Shown: positions 10,210-19,390, counted from the stretch's first letter. The stretch: DNA of 64,000 bases from Hyphomicrobium facile (GCF_900116175.1 NZ_FPCH01000001.1:994501-1058500), one strand, 5' to 3'. Notes: a model not told the origin generated them from the sequence alone. Numbers and translations are program-made.

Positions 10210-10557
10210 ATGGATCCGAAACGGCCGTGGGAATGCGCAGACATGTCCCAGGTGCGCACTGAAATCGATCGCATCGATGCGGCCTTGGTCGATCTCATCG
10301 CCGAGCGCTTCGGCTACGTCGATCGCGCGTGGCAGCTCAAGATGAACTCGAGCGAAGGCGCCATCGTGCAATGGCGCATCCAGCAGGTGATCGATCGCGT
10401 CAAGGCGCGAGCTGCGGAAAAGGGCCTGCCGCCCGAGATGATCGAGATGGTCGGCGCCCAGTGGCGGAACATGATCGGCTGGTTTGTCCAGTTCGAAGAA
10501 GAAAAGTTGAGACAAGTCCAAAACGATACCCAAAAGTCGGGAGTAGACGGTGCCTGA
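10210..10557 (+). CDS. Chorismate mutase, AroQ class
   Basis: This 115-residue all-helical protein looks like a stand-alone AroQ chorismate mutase, which converts chorismate to prephenate for phenylalanine and tyrosine synthesis. The first helix carries RTEIDRIDAALVDLIAERF, and a later helix carries the WR...Q and V.R..A residues of the family. The related isochorismate-pyruvate lyases share this fold, so that activity cannot be excluded. It starts 4 bp after gatA and its stop overlaps the next gene, placing it inside the gatA-gatB run. No signal peptide is present, so it acts in the cytoplasm. Confidence 0.8.
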   Translation: MDPKRPWECADMSQVRTEIDRIDAALVDLIAERFGYVDRAWQLKMNSSEGAIVQWRIQQVIDRVKARAAEKGLPPEMIEMVGAQWRNMIGWFVQFEEEKLRQVQNDTQKSGVDGA

Positions 10558-10858
10558 TTTCCAGCCCGACGTGCCGCTGATTGAAGTTTTTCTTTACGGC
10601 GTGCTCAATCCCGCAACGATCGTCGTCGCCTTCATGCTTGGGCGGCGTGCGGATGACAAAGCCAAACTCATAATAGCAGGTTTCGCAGGAGCGGCCGCGG
10701 GAGCGGCATTGCTCTATATTGCAACATTCCTGCGCCTTTGGGATGCGCCGACGCTCGGCCGCGCTATTGCGGGCGTTTTCACGACGTCGCTCATCGCGGG
10801 CATCGTTTATGCCGGCATCGGTTATGCGACCAAGGGTTCGACTGGAGGCGAGAAATGA
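10550..10858 (+). CDS. Small inner-membrane protein between gatA and gatB
   Basis: This 102-residue protein has three hydrophobic segments, at roughly residues 12-30, 40-62 and 72-92. The GTG start overlaps the end of the chorismate mutase gene by 8 bp and its stop overlaps the gatB start (ATGA), so it is probably co-translated. I do not recognise the family. Its position between essential genes argues that it is a real gene. Confidence 0.7.
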   Translation: MPDFQPDVPLIEVFLYGVLNPATIVVAFMLGRRADDKAKLIIAGFAGAAAGAALLYIATFLRLWDAPTLGRAIAGVFTTSLIAGIVYAGIGYATKGSTGGEK

Positions 10859-12336
10859 ACTCTCAGAAAGTCGCTGAAAAGCCGAAGTCCAAGAACTTCA
10901 TCGAAGGTGCGACGGGTGACTGGGAAGTCATCATCGGCCTTGAAGTGCATGCCCAGGTCGCGTCGAATTCGAAGCTCTTTTCGGGATCTTCGACGGGCTT
11001 CGGCGCGCCGCCGAACAGCCACGTCTCGCTGGTCGACGCCGCCATGCCCGGCATGCTGCCCGTGATCAACCGCGAGTGCGTGGCGCAGGCCATTCGTACC
11101 GGTCTCGGTCTCAAGGCTCAGATCAATACGAAGAGCGTTTTCGACCGGAAGAACTATTTCTATCCGGACCTGCCGCAGGGCTATCAGATCTCACAGTACA
11201 AGCAGCCGATCGTCGGCGAAGGCGAAGTCGAGATCACGGTCGACGGCGAGATGCTGACTGTCGGTGTCGAGCGGCTGCATCTCGAGCAGGATGCGGGTAA
11301 GTCGCTCCACGATCAGCACCCCGATTATTCCTACGTCGACCTGAACCGTTCGGGTGTCGCGTTGATGGAAATCGTCTCGAAGCCCGATCTCAGGTCGTCG
11401 AAGCAGGCGCAGGCCTACGTTACGAAGCTACGCAGCATCTTGCGTTATCTCGGCACGTCCGACGGTGATATGGACAAGGGCAACTTGCGCGCCGACGTCA
11501 ACGTTTCGGTCCGGAAGCCTGGCGATAAGCTCGGCACGCGCTGTGAGATCAAGAACGTCAACTCGATCCGCTTCATCGGTCAGGCGATCGAATACGAGGC
11601 GCGGCGCCAGATCGACATCATCGAGGACGGTGGCAAGATCGATCAGGAAACGCGTCTCTTCGATGCCGCGAAGGGCGAGACGCGTTCGATGCGGTCGAAA
11701 GAGGAAGCGCACGATTATCGCTATTTCCCCGATCCCGATCTTCTGCCGCTCGAGTTCTCGAACGACTATGTCGAAGAGCTTAAATCGAAGCTGCCGGAAC
11801 TCCCCGACGAAAAGCGGGCGCGGTTTATCGAGAGCTTCGGCCTTTCGGCTTACGATGCCGACGTGCTCGTCGCGGAGCGGGCATCCGCCGATTATTTCGA
11901 GAAGGTCGCGGGAGGCCGCGATGGCAAGGTCGCCGCGAACTGGGTGATCAACGAGCTGTTCGGGCGCTTGAATAAAGAAGGCAAAGCGATCGAGGATTCA
12001 CCGGTGTCTTCGGCACAACTCGGCGCCATCGTCGATCTCATCGGCTCCAATGCCATCTCGGGGAAGATCGCCAAAGATCTCTTCGAGATCGTCTGGACTG
12101 AAGGCGGCGATCCGGCCGAAATCGTCGACAAGCGTGGCATGAAGCAGGTGACCGACACCGGCGCCATCGAGAAGGCGGTCGACGCCATCATCGCGGCCAA
12201 CCCGGAAAAGGTCGAACAAGCGAAGGCCAAGCCATCGATGCTGGGCTGGTTTGTCGGTCAGGTGATGAAGTCGACCGGCGGCAAGGCAAACCCTGCCGCG
12301 GTCAACGACATCCTGAAAGCCAAGCTCGGAATCTGA
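10855..12336 (+). CDS. gatB: Asp-tRNA(Asn)/Glu-tRNA(Gln) amidotransferase subunit B
   Basis: This 493-residue kinase/transferase subunit activates the misacylated tRNA and adds the amide. The GLEVHAQ signature lies near residue 28, and [14 protein letters not shown] and RCEIKNVNS further in. The C-terminal YqeY-like tail domain is complete. I choose the ATG at 10855, which overlaps the stop of the preceding gene by 4 bp; an open frame runs further upstream but would overlap that whole gene. Confidence 0.97.
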   Translation: MNSQKVAEKPKSKNFIEGATGDWEVIIGLEVHAQVASNSKLFSGSSTGFGAPPNSHVSLVDAAMPGMLPVINRECVAQAIRTGLGLKAQINTKSVFDRKNYFYPDLPQGYQISQYKQPIVGEGEVEITVDGEMLTVGVERLHLEQDAGKSLHDQHPDYSYVDLNRSGVALMEIVSKPDLRSSKQAQAYVTKLRSILRYLGTSDGDMDKGNLRADVNVSVRKPGDKLGTRCEIKNVNSIRFIGQAIEYEARRQIDIIEDGGKIDQETRLFDAAKGETRSMRSKEEAHDYRYFPDPDLLPLEFSNDYVEELKSKLPELPDEKRARFIESFGLSAYDADVLVAERASADYFEKVAGGRDGKVAANWVINELFGRLNKEGKAIEDSPVSSAQLGAIVDLIGSNAISGKIAKDLFEIVWTEGGDPAEIVDKRGMKQVTDTGAIEKAVDAIIAANPEKVEQAKAKPSMLGWFVGQVMKSTGGKANPAAVNDILKAKLGI

Positions 12337-12364
12337 CGGTCATTCGCAGCCGCCGGGGAGGCTG

Positions 12365-12511
12365 TCAGAACGCTTTCTGAAGGGCGAGGCGTCTCGCCTT
12401 GCGTTCGCGAAGGCCGACCAGGACGACGTGCGTGATGCCGATGCATGCCAAGAGGACGAAGCCGAACGGCACGACGGCTGCAAACCCGTAAGCGATTTTT
12501 GTCGTTGTCAT
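12365..12511 (-). CDS. Small single-span membrane protein
   Basis: The frame encodes 48 residues: a short N-terminus, one hydrophobic helix at about residues 8-32, and a basic tail (RERKARR). An AAGGAG ribosome site lies about 7 bases before the ATG at 12511. It converges on the end of gatB. The helix and the good ribosome site support a real gene, but I know no function for it. Confidence 0.5.
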   Translation of the reverse strand: MTTTKIAYGFAAVVPFGFVLLACIGITHVVLVGLRERKARRLALQKAF

Positions 12512-12694
12512 TTGCCTCTCCTTGGAGGCTGGGGTGCTGATGCGACAAATCATAGCAGCGAGAGTTTGAAGCTCCGCTCATGCGTCCATGACAAATGGCA
12601 CGACGATATTTGCGATCCGGTAACTCGTGGTAAACGCGGAGTTAACGGCAATTCCCCGGCGCGGCCTTTGGATCGGGCCAGTTACAAGGGCCCG

Positions 12695-14086
12695 TTACAA
12701 GGGGCGGACGATCAACGGCATTCCGCCTTTCGGGCGAAGCGTGACGCGACTCACGGGCTCCGGCAGGTGCCGTCCGTCCCATTCGAAGCGGACGTTTCGC
12801 AACAGCGTCGCGAGAATTGCCGTCGCTTCGAGTATGGCGAAGGAAGAGCCTATGCAGACGCGCTGTCCGTATCCGAAGGGCATGAACTGGGTGCGGGGGT
12901 AGCGCGCTTCGTTCTCGGGCAGGAACCGGTCCGGGTCGAAGCTATCAGGATCTTGCCAGAGCGACCGGTGGCGATGAATTGCAAAGATCGGGATGACGAT
13001 CAGCGTGGGCTTTGGAAGGAAGATCCCGCCGATCTCTACGTCTTCGGCGTTCACGCGGGTCATGACGGGTGCCGGCGGATAGAGGCGCATGACCTCTTTC
13101 AAAACGCGCGATGTGACGGGCAGCTTGGCGATCGTTGCGGCATCGACGGGGCCCGAGCCGATCACCGCATCCAGTTCTTCGCGTACCCGGGTTTGCCATT
13201 CCGGTGCACGCGCCAAAACGTAGAGCGTCCAGGTCAAAGCCTTCGCCGTCGTTTCGTGGCCAGCAAATAGAAACGTCGCGAGGTTATCGGCGATCATTTC
13301 GTCCGACATCGGTTCGCCGGTGTCGGGATCCTTCGCCGCCAGCATGCGCGCGACGAGGTCGCTACCGGTCGCGCCGTCCGCCCGGCGTTGGGCGACAAGA
13401 TTTCCGACGATTGCCCGCAGTTCCACGGCGGCTCGCCGCATACGGCCCTTGCCAGGGTGCCAGAGGGTCTCGGGTAGCTGCAGGAGCGACGCCGCGACTT
13501 CCCAGGAGATCGGATCGAGATAGGCGCGGCCCGCACGCTTTATGGCGTCGCCGTCGCGCGTGCTGACGCCTGCCAAGATCGTTCGGGCGATAATGGAGAA
13601 CGTCGTATCTGTCAGATCTTGTTCGACATTGGTGACGAACGGGCTCGAACCACGCGACCGCCAGTGCATCACGCAATTGACCGCGGCGTCGACCATTGTC
13701 GGCACATAGCCGAGAAGCTCGGCGTGCCTGAAAGGCGGGCTCGCGACTTTACGTTGCCAGCGCCAGCTCTCGCCCTGCGCAGTCAACAGCCCGTTGCCGA
13801 TGATCGGCTTCAGAACGCGACGATCGAGCCGCGTTTTTGGAAACTGCTCGGCGTTCTTGAGAAGGATGTTTTCGACGAGCGCCGGACCCGTAACCCACGC
13901 TATCAGCGGGCGTTTGCCGCCGTAGGTTACGATGGGCTCATGGTAGACGGCGCGCGGAATTGCCCGCAGAGGATTGCGGACAAAACGGCCCAGGAAGGGA
14001 AGTAAGGGCAGTGGGCGCGCGGACGGCGTGACCGTCGGCGGGTAGAACGCAGTCGTCGTCATGTCGTTACTCGCGTCACCATTCAC
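12695..14086 (-). CDS. Cytochrome P450
   Basis: This 463-residue haem monooxygenase has all core motifs: AGHETT in the I-helix at residues 275-280, the ExxR motif as EVMR at 331-334, and the haem-binding loop FGYGQRVCIG at 404-413 with C411 as thiolate ligand. It has no N-terminal membrane anchor, so it is a soluble bacterial type. No ferredoxin or ferredoxin reductase is adjacent, so the electron donor lies elsewhere and the substrate cannot be read from context. A start at the later ATG (14062) is equally possible. Confidence 0.93.
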   Translation of the reverse strand: MNGDASNDMTTTAFYPPTVTPSARPLPLLPFLGRFVRNPLRAIPRAVYHEPIVTYGGKRPLIAWVTGPALVENILLKNAEQFPKTRLDRRVLKPIIGNGLLTAQGESWRWQRKVASPPFRHAELLGYVPTMVDAAVNCVMHWRSRGSSPFVTNVEQDLTDTTFSIIARTILAGVSTRDGDAIKRAGRAYLDPISWEVAASLLQLPETLWHPGKGRMRRAAVELRAIVGNLVAQRRADGATGSDLVARMLAAKDPDTGEPMSDEMIADNLATFLFAGHETTAKALTWTLYVLARAPEWQTRVREELDAVIGSGPVDAATIAKLPVTSRVLKEVMRLYPPAPVMTRVNAEDVEIGGIFLPKPTLIVIPIFAIHRHRSLWQDPDSFDPDRFLPENEARYPRTQFMPFGYGQRVCIGSSFAILEATAILATLLRNVRFEWDGRHLPEPVSRVTLRPKGGMPLIVRPL

Positions 14087-14126
14087 GCCGGCAGACAGAG
14101 TACGTAGTGAGCGACTGCGCTTCTAG

Positions 14127-14291
14127 CTAGGCCGATGCTGCCTTCTTTGCGCGGGCCTGGCCTGCAAGCTTCTTCAGGCGCGTGCGGACGCCGGTCGTGT
14201 TGCCCTGAATACGGGTCTGAGGGGCACGCGGAATGGTGCGCTTGGCCTTTTTCTTCTGCTTTTGAACATTCTTGAGCGACGTCTTAGACAT
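14127..14291 (-). CDS. Small basic conserved protein, 54 residues
   Basis: The frame from the ATG at 14291 encodes 54 residues and is extremely basic, with a KQKKKAKR cluster near the N-terminus and LKKLAGQARAKK at the end. The composition suggests nucleic-acid or ribosome binding, but I do not recognise the family. It lies between the P450 gene and a DedA gene on the same strand. Confidence 0.6.
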   Translation of the reverse strand: MSKTSLKNVQKQKKKAKRTIPRAPQTRIQGNTTGVRTRLKKLAGQARAKKAASA

Positions 14292-14352
14292 GAAACAGGC
14301 CTCGAGAGGTGGAATGCAAGGAATCGACGCTGCGCCCTGGCGCAGCAGTTGG

Positions 14353-14372
14353 GCGATCCTCTACGGGATCGC
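14353..14372 (-). terminator. Hairpin downstream of the DedA gene
   Basis: GCGATCC and GGATCGC form a 7-bp stem around a 6-base loop, about 57 bp after the stop of the DedA-family gene at 14429. There is no T-run on either side, so intrinsic termination is uncertain. Confidence 0.3.
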
Positions 14373-14428
14373 GCCAGTTCGTGCAAGTACGGCCGTCATT
14401 TTTGCGGGCCGAATGCCTGGATTTGCGC

Positions 14429-14959
14429 TTATTCCAGGAAGTAGCTCAAGCCAAAATAGGTGGGTGCGATGATGCCTGCCGCCCAGATTGCGGCCGATAG
14501 AACATTGACCAGCTGGAATTGCCATTGCGGCATTGAGTACATGCCTGCAACGACCGGGATGACCGCGCGGACGGGGCCGAAGAAGTGCCCGAAAAACACG
14601 CCGAGCGCACCCCATTTCGCAAAAAATGCCTCGCCGCGCTCGACCAACTCCGGTTTGCGATTAAAGGGCCAAAGCTTGTGGATGTCGTCCTTGTAGTAGC
14701 GGCCGATCCAATAGGAAACGGCGTAACCGACGGTGCCGCCGATACTCGCAGCGACGATCGCTGGCCAGAGAACGTCGAGCCCTACGCCGCTTTTGGCCAG
14801 CAAGGCGGAAATCCCGATCAAAATCGCGGTGCCCGGCCAGATGATCGATAGAAAACAGAAGCTTTCGAGAAATGCGACAGCAAATGCGATAGGCACGGCC
14901 CAGTCGTCGTTGGCTTTCACGAACTCTACGATCGCATTGACAAAGTCCTGCACGCTCAT
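14429..14959 (-). CDS. DedA/VTT-domain membrane protein
   Basis: This 176-residue inner-membrane protein belongs to the DedA family, whose members act in lipid carrier recycling and envelope homeostasis. Family features include FLESFCFLSIIWPGTAIL near the N-terminus and the FFGHFFGPVRAVIPVVAG region with the conserved F.GR-like/PxR motif. I start at the ATG at 14959; the open frame extends 31 codons upstream with a non-membrane sequence that looks spurious. A second DedA-family gene lies at 52041 in this window. Confidence 0.88.
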   Translation of the reverse strand: MSVQDFVNAIVEFVKANDDWAVPIAFAVAFLESFCFLSIIWPGTAILIGISALLAKSGVGLDVLWPAIVAASIGGTVGYAVSYWIGRYYKDDIHKLWPFNRKPELVERGEAFFAKWGALGVFFGHFFGPVRAVIPVVAGMYSMPQWQFQLVNVLSAAIWAAGIIAPTYFGLSYFLE

Positions 14960-15067
14960 TTCGTAGAGACTTTCATTTTGGAGGTCATTGTCAGCGTGCA
15001 AGCCGGAGCGGCTGGCGGTCGTGTGCCCTGTGACGGCCAAATAAGAAGCCAAATCGCAGGTTCAAGT

Positions 15068-15526
15068 CTAGCGGCACCGGCGCGCGATTTCTTGTGCAAG
15101 TTCACGCGAAACCTCGCGCGCGAGCATCGCAGCGCGTGCAATTTGTCCTGTGGTCAAGCCGACGTACGCGCCTCCGCTGAGGGCGTATGGGCCCCGGTCT
15201 GCCTCTGCCTTGCCGTGCGCCAACTCGTTGCAATTCAGTTCTTTGCGCTTTCTGCTGAAGGCCATGAGACGAACGCCGGAGGCATATTCGTGAGGGCCAG
15301 CGGGGTGTTTCACCCAAGCGCGGGTAGGGTCTGACATGTACGAATCGTAGACCATTTTGCGCTGGCTGATGCAGACGTTGCTGTCGTCGACGCATTTCAA
15401 TCCACGTGCCGGGTCGCCCAATGCAGCTTCATTGCCGGCACATCCAGCCGCCGCGAAAGTTGCGAGCAGAAGCGCCATGGCGGTGTTCGATTTTCTGGTG
15501 TGCGGCGCATATTCGAAATGATTCAA
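15068..15526 (-). CDS. Putative lipoprotein of unknown function
   Basis: This 152-residue protein has an N-terminal hydrophobic segment ending in a lipobox-like AAGC near residue 29, so it is probably lipid-anchored after signal peptidase II cleavage. The mature part has several cysteines and a conserved-looking YDSYMSDP segment. I do not recognise the family. It is transcribed away from the quinone oxidoreductase gene. Confidence 0.65.
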   Translation of the reverse strand: MNHFEYAPHTRKSNTAMALLLATFAAAGCAGNEAALGDPARGLKCVDDSNVCISQRKMVYDSYMSDPTRAWVKHPAGPHEYASGVRLMAFSRKRKELNCNELAHGKAEADRGPYALSGGAYVGLTTGQIARAAMLAREVSRELAQEIARRCR

Positions 15527-15683
15527 GGTAATTTCCGTTTTCGTTTCCCTCAGGCGGTAGAAAGCCAGCGTGGCAGGCTCGTGGCGAACGGGGGTCTAAG
15601 ATGTGGCCCGTGTCAAGCCACTAGCGGGATTCGCCGCAGAACGGCATCTCTAGACCAGAGATCATCCGAGAGGAGCCTACGAC

Positions 15684-16652
15684 ATGCCATTTGCAGTTCG
15701 GGTGCACGCCACCGGTGGGCCGGAAGCACTCGTTTACGAGGACGTGCCCGTTGCCGATCCGTCGCCGGGCGAAGTGCTGCTCCGGCAACGTGCGATCGGC
15801 GTCAACTTCATCGATGTCTATCATCGGAATGGTCTCTACAAGCTGGAGAGCTTGCCGGCCATCATCGGTTCGGAAGGTGCGGGCGATGTGATTGCCGTCG
15901 GTCCCGGCGTCAGCCGGTTCAAGGTCGGCGATCGGGCGGCTTATGCCGGCTCCATCGGAGGTTACGCCGAAGTTCGCGCCGTGCGGGCCGAACGGCTCGT
16001 TAAGTTGCCGGACGGCATCGACTACGACACTGCTGCCGCGATGCTGCTGCAAGGCATGACCGTTCGCTATCTGCTCCGTGAAACGTATCGCGTCGGACCC
16101 GAGACGACGATGCTGCTGCATGCGGCTGCGGGTGGCGTCGGTCTCATCGCGTGCCAGTGGGCGCATGCTCTCGGCGCCACGATCATCGGAACAGTCAGCT
16201 CGGATGAGAAAGCCGAACTCGCGATGGAGAACGGCTGCACGTACACGATCAACACAAAGCGGGATGATTTCGTAAGCGGCGTGCGCGAATACACCAACGG
16301 GAACGGATGCGATGTCGTGTATGATTCCGTCGGCAAGGATACCTTTCCGCAGTCGCTCGATTGCCTGAAGCCGAGGGGGCTTTGGGTGTCGTTCGGCAAC
16401 TCGTCAGGGCCCGTGCCGCCTTTCCCGCTGACGGCGCTGAAAGGGTCACTTTTCGCCACGCGCCCGACGCTTTTGGCTTATACGGCAACTCCCAGGGATC
16501 TCGAGGACAACGCTGCAGAACTGTTCCAGATGGTGCTCAGCAAACAAATTCGGATCACCATCAATCATCGATACCCGCTGAGCCGTGCCGCCGATGCGCA
16601 TCGCGATCTCGAGGCCCGGCGCACGACGGGTTCGATCATTCTCATTCCCTAA
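15684..16652 (+). CDS. Quinone oxidoreductase (zinc-free MDR family)
   Basis: This 322-residue NADPH-dependent reductase matches the Qor type of medium-chain dehydrogenase/reductase. GVNFIDVYHRNGLY near residue 53 and the nucleotide-binding AAAGGVGLIACQWA loop near 150 are characteristic, and zinc ligands are absent. An AGGAG ribosome site precedes the ATG. The stop codon is followed directly by the ribosome site of the glutathione transferase gene, so the two form an operon, possibly for electrophile or quinone detoxification. Confidence 0.92.
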   Translation: MPFAVRVHATGGPEALVYEDVPVADPSPGEVLLRQRAIGVNFIDVYHRNGLYKLESLPAIIGSEGAGDVIAVGPGVSRFKVGDRAAYAGSIGGYAEVRAVRAERLVKLPDGIDYDTAAAMLLQGMTVRYLLRETYRVGPETTMLLHAAAGGVGLIACQWAHALGATIIGTVSSDEKAELAMENGCTYTINTKRDDFVSGVREYTNGNGCDVVYDSVGKDTFPQSLDCLKPRGLWVSFGNSSGPVPPFPLTALKGSLFATRPTLLAYTATPRDLEDNAAELFQMVLSKQIRITINHRYPLSRAADAHRDLEARRTTGSIILIP

Positions 16653-16660
16653 GGAGTGAT

Positions 16661-17308
16661 ATGCTGGACGACGGAGACGAAGAGCAGCCGATCGCGCTCC
16701 ACTTTTGGCCGACGCCCAATGGCTTGAAGATTTCCATCATGCTCGAGGAACTCGGCGCGCCTTACGAGGTGACGTTCGTCGATATCGGCAAGGGCGAGCA
16801 GTTGGCGCCCGAATTTCTCGCCATCTCGCCCAACAATAAAATTCCAGCCATCGTCGATCCCGACGGGCCGGATGGTCAGCCGCTCGCGCTTTTTGAATCG
16901 GGCGCCATTCTTCAATACCTCGGCCGGAAGTTCGGCGCGTTCTATCCGTCGAGCGAGCGGGCGAAGGCCGATGTCGATCAATGGCTATTCTGGAGTTCGA
17001 CGGGCCTTGGTCCAATGGCTGGGCAGTGCAATTACTTCCGCAACTTTGCGCCGGAGAAAATTCCCTCCGCGATCGATCGCTATACGAAAGAGGTCGAGCG
17101 GTTGTTCGGCGTGTTGGACAAGCGGCTGAGCGATCGCCCCTATATCGCAGGGAAGTATTCGATCGCGGACATCGCCAGTTTCACGTGGGTGCGGATCTGG
17201 GAGAAGCTGGCGCAGGACATCGGCAAGTTTCCGAATGTCGAGCGGTGGCTCGGAGACATCGGCCAGCGGCCGGCGGTCATCAAGGGTTTGGCTGTGAAGA
17301 AGGTATGA
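16661..17308 (+). CDS. Glutathione S-transferase family protein
   Basis: This 215-residue protein has an N-terminal thioredoxin-like domain (HFWPTPNGLKISIMLEEL, then the cis-proline segment NNKIPAIVD and ESGAILQYL) and a C-terminal all-helical domain. It resembles the YghU/YfcG-like nucleophile transferases. AAGGAG at 16651 lies 4-5 bases before the ATG at 16661. The same frame stays open for 100 codons upstream inside the preceding gene, but the ribosome site fixes the start. It probably shares a transcript with the quinone oxidoreductase. Confidence 0.9.
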   Translation: MLDDGDEEQPIALHFWPTPNGLKISIMLEELGAPYEVTFVDIGKGEQLAPEFLAISPNNKIPAIVDPDGPDGQPLALFESGAILQYLGRKFGAFYPSSERAKADVDQWLFWSSTGLGPMAGQCNYFRNFAPEKIPSAIDRYTKEVERLFGVLDKRLSDRPYIAGKYSIADIASFTWVRIWEKLAQDIGKFPNVERWLGDIGQRPAVIKGLAVKKV

Positions 17309-17327
17309 GCGGCTGACGGATCGGCGA

Positions 17328-17597
17328 TTATTCGCTGCGACCGATGAGGCTTTCAGGATCGACTGTGCGTCCGGTCACTTTTTGGAACGCCATCGCGCTC
17401 AACACCTTGTTCGACTGTACGTGCCGAAGTGCTTCCGGTGTATCGTCGGAATGGACGGTTAGGGGATTTCCCATGAAGTCGTCGCCGGACAGGTCCGACA
17501 ATCCGATGTAGGCGGGGTGTGATCCTTGCTGTGCGCAACCTGCAAGCAACAGGAACCCTGCAGCCGCGAACGAGCGGCAGACTACCGATTGAGCCAT
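17328..17597 (-). CDS. Small putative lipoprotein
   Basis: This 89-residue protein has a hydrophobic N-terminal helix ending in the lipobox LAGC near residue 21. The mature 69 residues include HVQSNKVLSAMAFQKVTGRTVDPESL, a short folded-looking segment. I do not recognise a family. It faces the end of the glutathione transferase gene. Confidence 0.6.
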   Translation of the reverse strand: MAQSVVCRSFAAAGFLLLAGCAQQGSHPAYIGLSDLSGDDFMGNPLTVHSDDTPEALRHVQSNKVLSAMAFQKVTGRTVDPESLIGRSE

Positions 17598-18002
17598 AAT
17601 CCCTCACTCAGACTGCGAGCAGCCCGAACCCTCCTCAAGGCCGCTTTCCGGGCCCAGAATTTAAGGTTACCAGCACGCGGCTGAACCCCGGCTGAACATT
17701 CGAACCCCGTCGTTCGATTGACGCGCCGCGGTCACCTTTTTGAAGCATGGTTAGGAAAGGGTGGCAACCCTTCTTAATGTCTAATCACCAGTCGTCGCAC
17801 TTCGGACAAATTGTTTCGATCCCGATCGAAAAGTAGCGGTGTGTAAGGCGATTTTAGCCTGTTGTTAAAGCAAATTTGTTCGGCCTTTTACGAGTTTTCA
17901 TCCAACGGCTGCCATGGTTCGGGTGCGCTCATCTATTGCGAGCGCAGGCTTTGCCGCCTCACGACATGAAGTGCGCGATGGCGGCTGTTGGAGTGTTTTC
18001 TC
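17598..18002. other. Intergenic region without a recognised gene
   Basis: These 405 bases separate two divergent small genes. The centre is AT-richer than the surroundings and holds a perfect 6-bp hairpin (AAGGGT/ACCCTT, 17757-17772) with no T-run. No coding frame with a sensible product is visible. Confidence 0.5.
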
Positions 18003-18272
18003 ATGGCACGTATGGACGTGTTGTCGCGTCAAATCGATTACTCGGCTCAGGGCGACCAATCGGATGCCTTTTTCGAGCTTGGTCTCAGCTGCTGCACGGG
18101 ACGCGACGGAGCAGTCGATCTCGTTCAAGCTCATAAGTGGTTCAATATCGCCGCGAGCAAGGGCAACGACGAGGCGAAGCGCTATCGGTCGGAGGTCGCG
18201 TCCGACATGAGCAAGGCCGACATCATCAAAGCACAGAAATTGGCCCGTGAGTGGCTGGTCTCCGTCCATTGA
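18003..18272 (+). CDS. Sel1-like repeat small protein
   Basis: This 89-residue protein contains one recognisable Sel1-like (tetratricopeptide-related) unit: AFFELGLSCCTGRDGAVDLVQAHKWFNIAASKGNDEAKRY matches the A..LG..Y..G..V..D...A..W...AA..G...A pattern. Such short Sel1 proteins are common in Rhizobiales. They probably act by protein-protein binding, but the partner is unknown. I start at the ATG at 18003 rather than at alternative codons slightly upstream. No signal peptide is seen. Confidence 0.75.
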   Translation: MARMDVLSRQIDYSAQGDQSDAFFELGLSCCTGRDGAVDLVQAHKWFNIAASKGNDEAKRYRSEVASDMSKADIIKAQKLAREWLVSVH

Positions 18273-18318
18273 CGTCGACCATGTGACGCATCGGGTGCGG
18301 CATCGCTTCTGTGCGGTG

Positions 18319-18963
18319 TCAGCAGTTCGTGAAGAATGACGAGAGGCACTTCCAAGAACTCTTGGCGGCGCCGCCGACTGCTGCCCCAGCTTTTTCGAGT
18401 GCCGTGGTTGCCGATTTTGCGGCATCGCCAGCGGACTTCTGGGTATCGCTCAGTCCGGCGCCGGCTGTTTTCGCGCTCTTCTCAACCATCTCCTGCACGG
18501 TTTTCGGAGGCGGCTCGCTCTGAGGCGCGCCAGCAGCCGGATCGTGCGGTGCTTCGGACGGATTTGCCAGCGTCGCAGGCGCGAGCGGTTCCTGTGGCGC
18601 CGTCACGGCGGCGCTATCACCGGCCTTCGCTGGCCCGGGAGAGGCATCGGGTTGTGGCTGGTCTTCGGCCGCTTGGCCGTCCAGCGCTGCCGGGAAGGGA
18701 AGCTCCTTCCGCTCGCCGGGGCATGGGGCCGTCACCGTCCGGTCTACCGAGCAGCTCTCGTGAGCCCCTGACTTGGCGAGAGCCGTGATGCAGTACAACT
18801 TGGCTACCGTGTCTACAGTGGCAGTCGACGTGCCGTTGACGACGCACGCGTAGCTCGCCTCGGGGGCAGAGCATTTGACGCAGAGTTCGGTCGCGTTAGC
18901 CGCAGCCGCCCCCAGGAGCGCCGAAAATCCGATACTCAACTGTATTTTGAAGCAAGTGTGCAC
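18319..18963 (-). CDS. Secreted cysteine-containing protein of unknown function
   Basis: This 214-residue protein has a cleavable signal peptide (hydrophobic helix ending ANA near residue 24). A cysteine-rich domain with at least six cysteines follows (CVKC, CVV, CIT, CSV, CPGE). A long Pro/Ala-rich low-complexity linker spans roughly residues 95-155, and the tail is helical. Two cysteines close to the end (KCLSSFFTNC) may form a disulphide. It is probably periplasmic. I do not recognise a family. Confidence 0.65.
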   Translation of the reverse strand: MHTCFKIQLSIGFSALLGAAAANATELCVKCSAPEASYACVVNGTSTATVDTVAKLYCITALAKSGAHESCSVDRTVTAPCPGERKELPFPAALDGQAAEDQPQPDASPGPAKAGDSAAVTAPQEPLAPATLANPSEAPHDPAAGAPQSEPPPKTVQEMVEKSAKTAGAGLSDTQKSAGDAAKSATTALEKAGAAVGGAAKSSWKCLSSFFTNC

Positions 18964-19122
18964 GGCTCAGCCCGTTTCCAATGGAGGACCATTGCTTTCA
19001 GGACACTAGGACGACTTTGCGGCGACTGCCAGCGATGGTCGTCATCACGCCTGTGCATTCTCCTGTCGCGTCTTGCATTGCGCTGGTCCGGCCTCTATAG
19101 GGGCACTTGCCCATTGATTTGG

Positions 19123-19214
19123 GGAGACGTGGCCGAGTGGCTGAAGGCAACGGTTTGCTAAATCGTCATACGCCTTAAAGCGTATCGAGGGTTCGAATCC
19201 CTCCGTCTCCGCCA
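19123..19214 (+). tRNA. tRNA-Ser (anticodon GCT)
   Basis: The acceptor strand GGAGACG pairs with CGTCTCC, followed by the discriminator G and an encoded CCA. The D-arm contains GGCCGAGTGGCTGAAGGC, the anticodon loop reads TTGCTAA, a long variable arm (ACGCCTTAAAGCGT) marks a class II tRNA, and the T-arm has GGTTCGAATCC. The anticodon GCT reads AGC/AGU serine codons. Its 3' end is the attachment site of the island that follows. Confidence 0.96.
19201..19214 (+). repeat. Attachment-site direct repeat, proximal copy (tRNA 3' end)
   Basis: CTCCGTCTCCGCCA forms the 3' end of tRNA-Ser and recurs exactly at 35731-35744. The next 30 bases or so of both copies are also related (both contain GTCC-ACT-GTCCAA in order). 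This is the pattern left by a tyrosine integrase that inserts at a tRNA gene. Confidence 0.8.
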
Positions 19215-19352
19215 TAACGCCCAGTCCGCACTGGTCCAATACAGTCCGGGCAAGTGCAAAAAGGCCAGCAAATCCGATACTAAACACGCACTTGAACCTG
19301 TCCAATCCAGTGTGAATGGGTGCTGTTTTGTTCTATGCCATCCCCAACGAAT

Positions 19353-19371
19353 TGTGGGATGAAGTGTGGGG
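19353..19371 (+). repeat. Candidate integrase arm-type site, proximal
   Basis: TGTGGGATGAAGTGTGGGG contains two spaced GTGGG units and matches 15 of 19 bases with 35650-35668, which lies inside the island close to the distal attachment repeat. Paired arm-type sites flanking the core are expected for a phage-like attachment site. Its position just before the ATG at 19391 also favours that ATG as the integrase start. Confidence 0.4.
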
Positions 19372-19390
19372 CAACGGATTTGATTCCCAC

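Noticed and set aside
17757-17772. AAGGGT/ACCCTT hairpin as a terminator
   Set aside because: There is no T-run on either strand and no gene ends close by.
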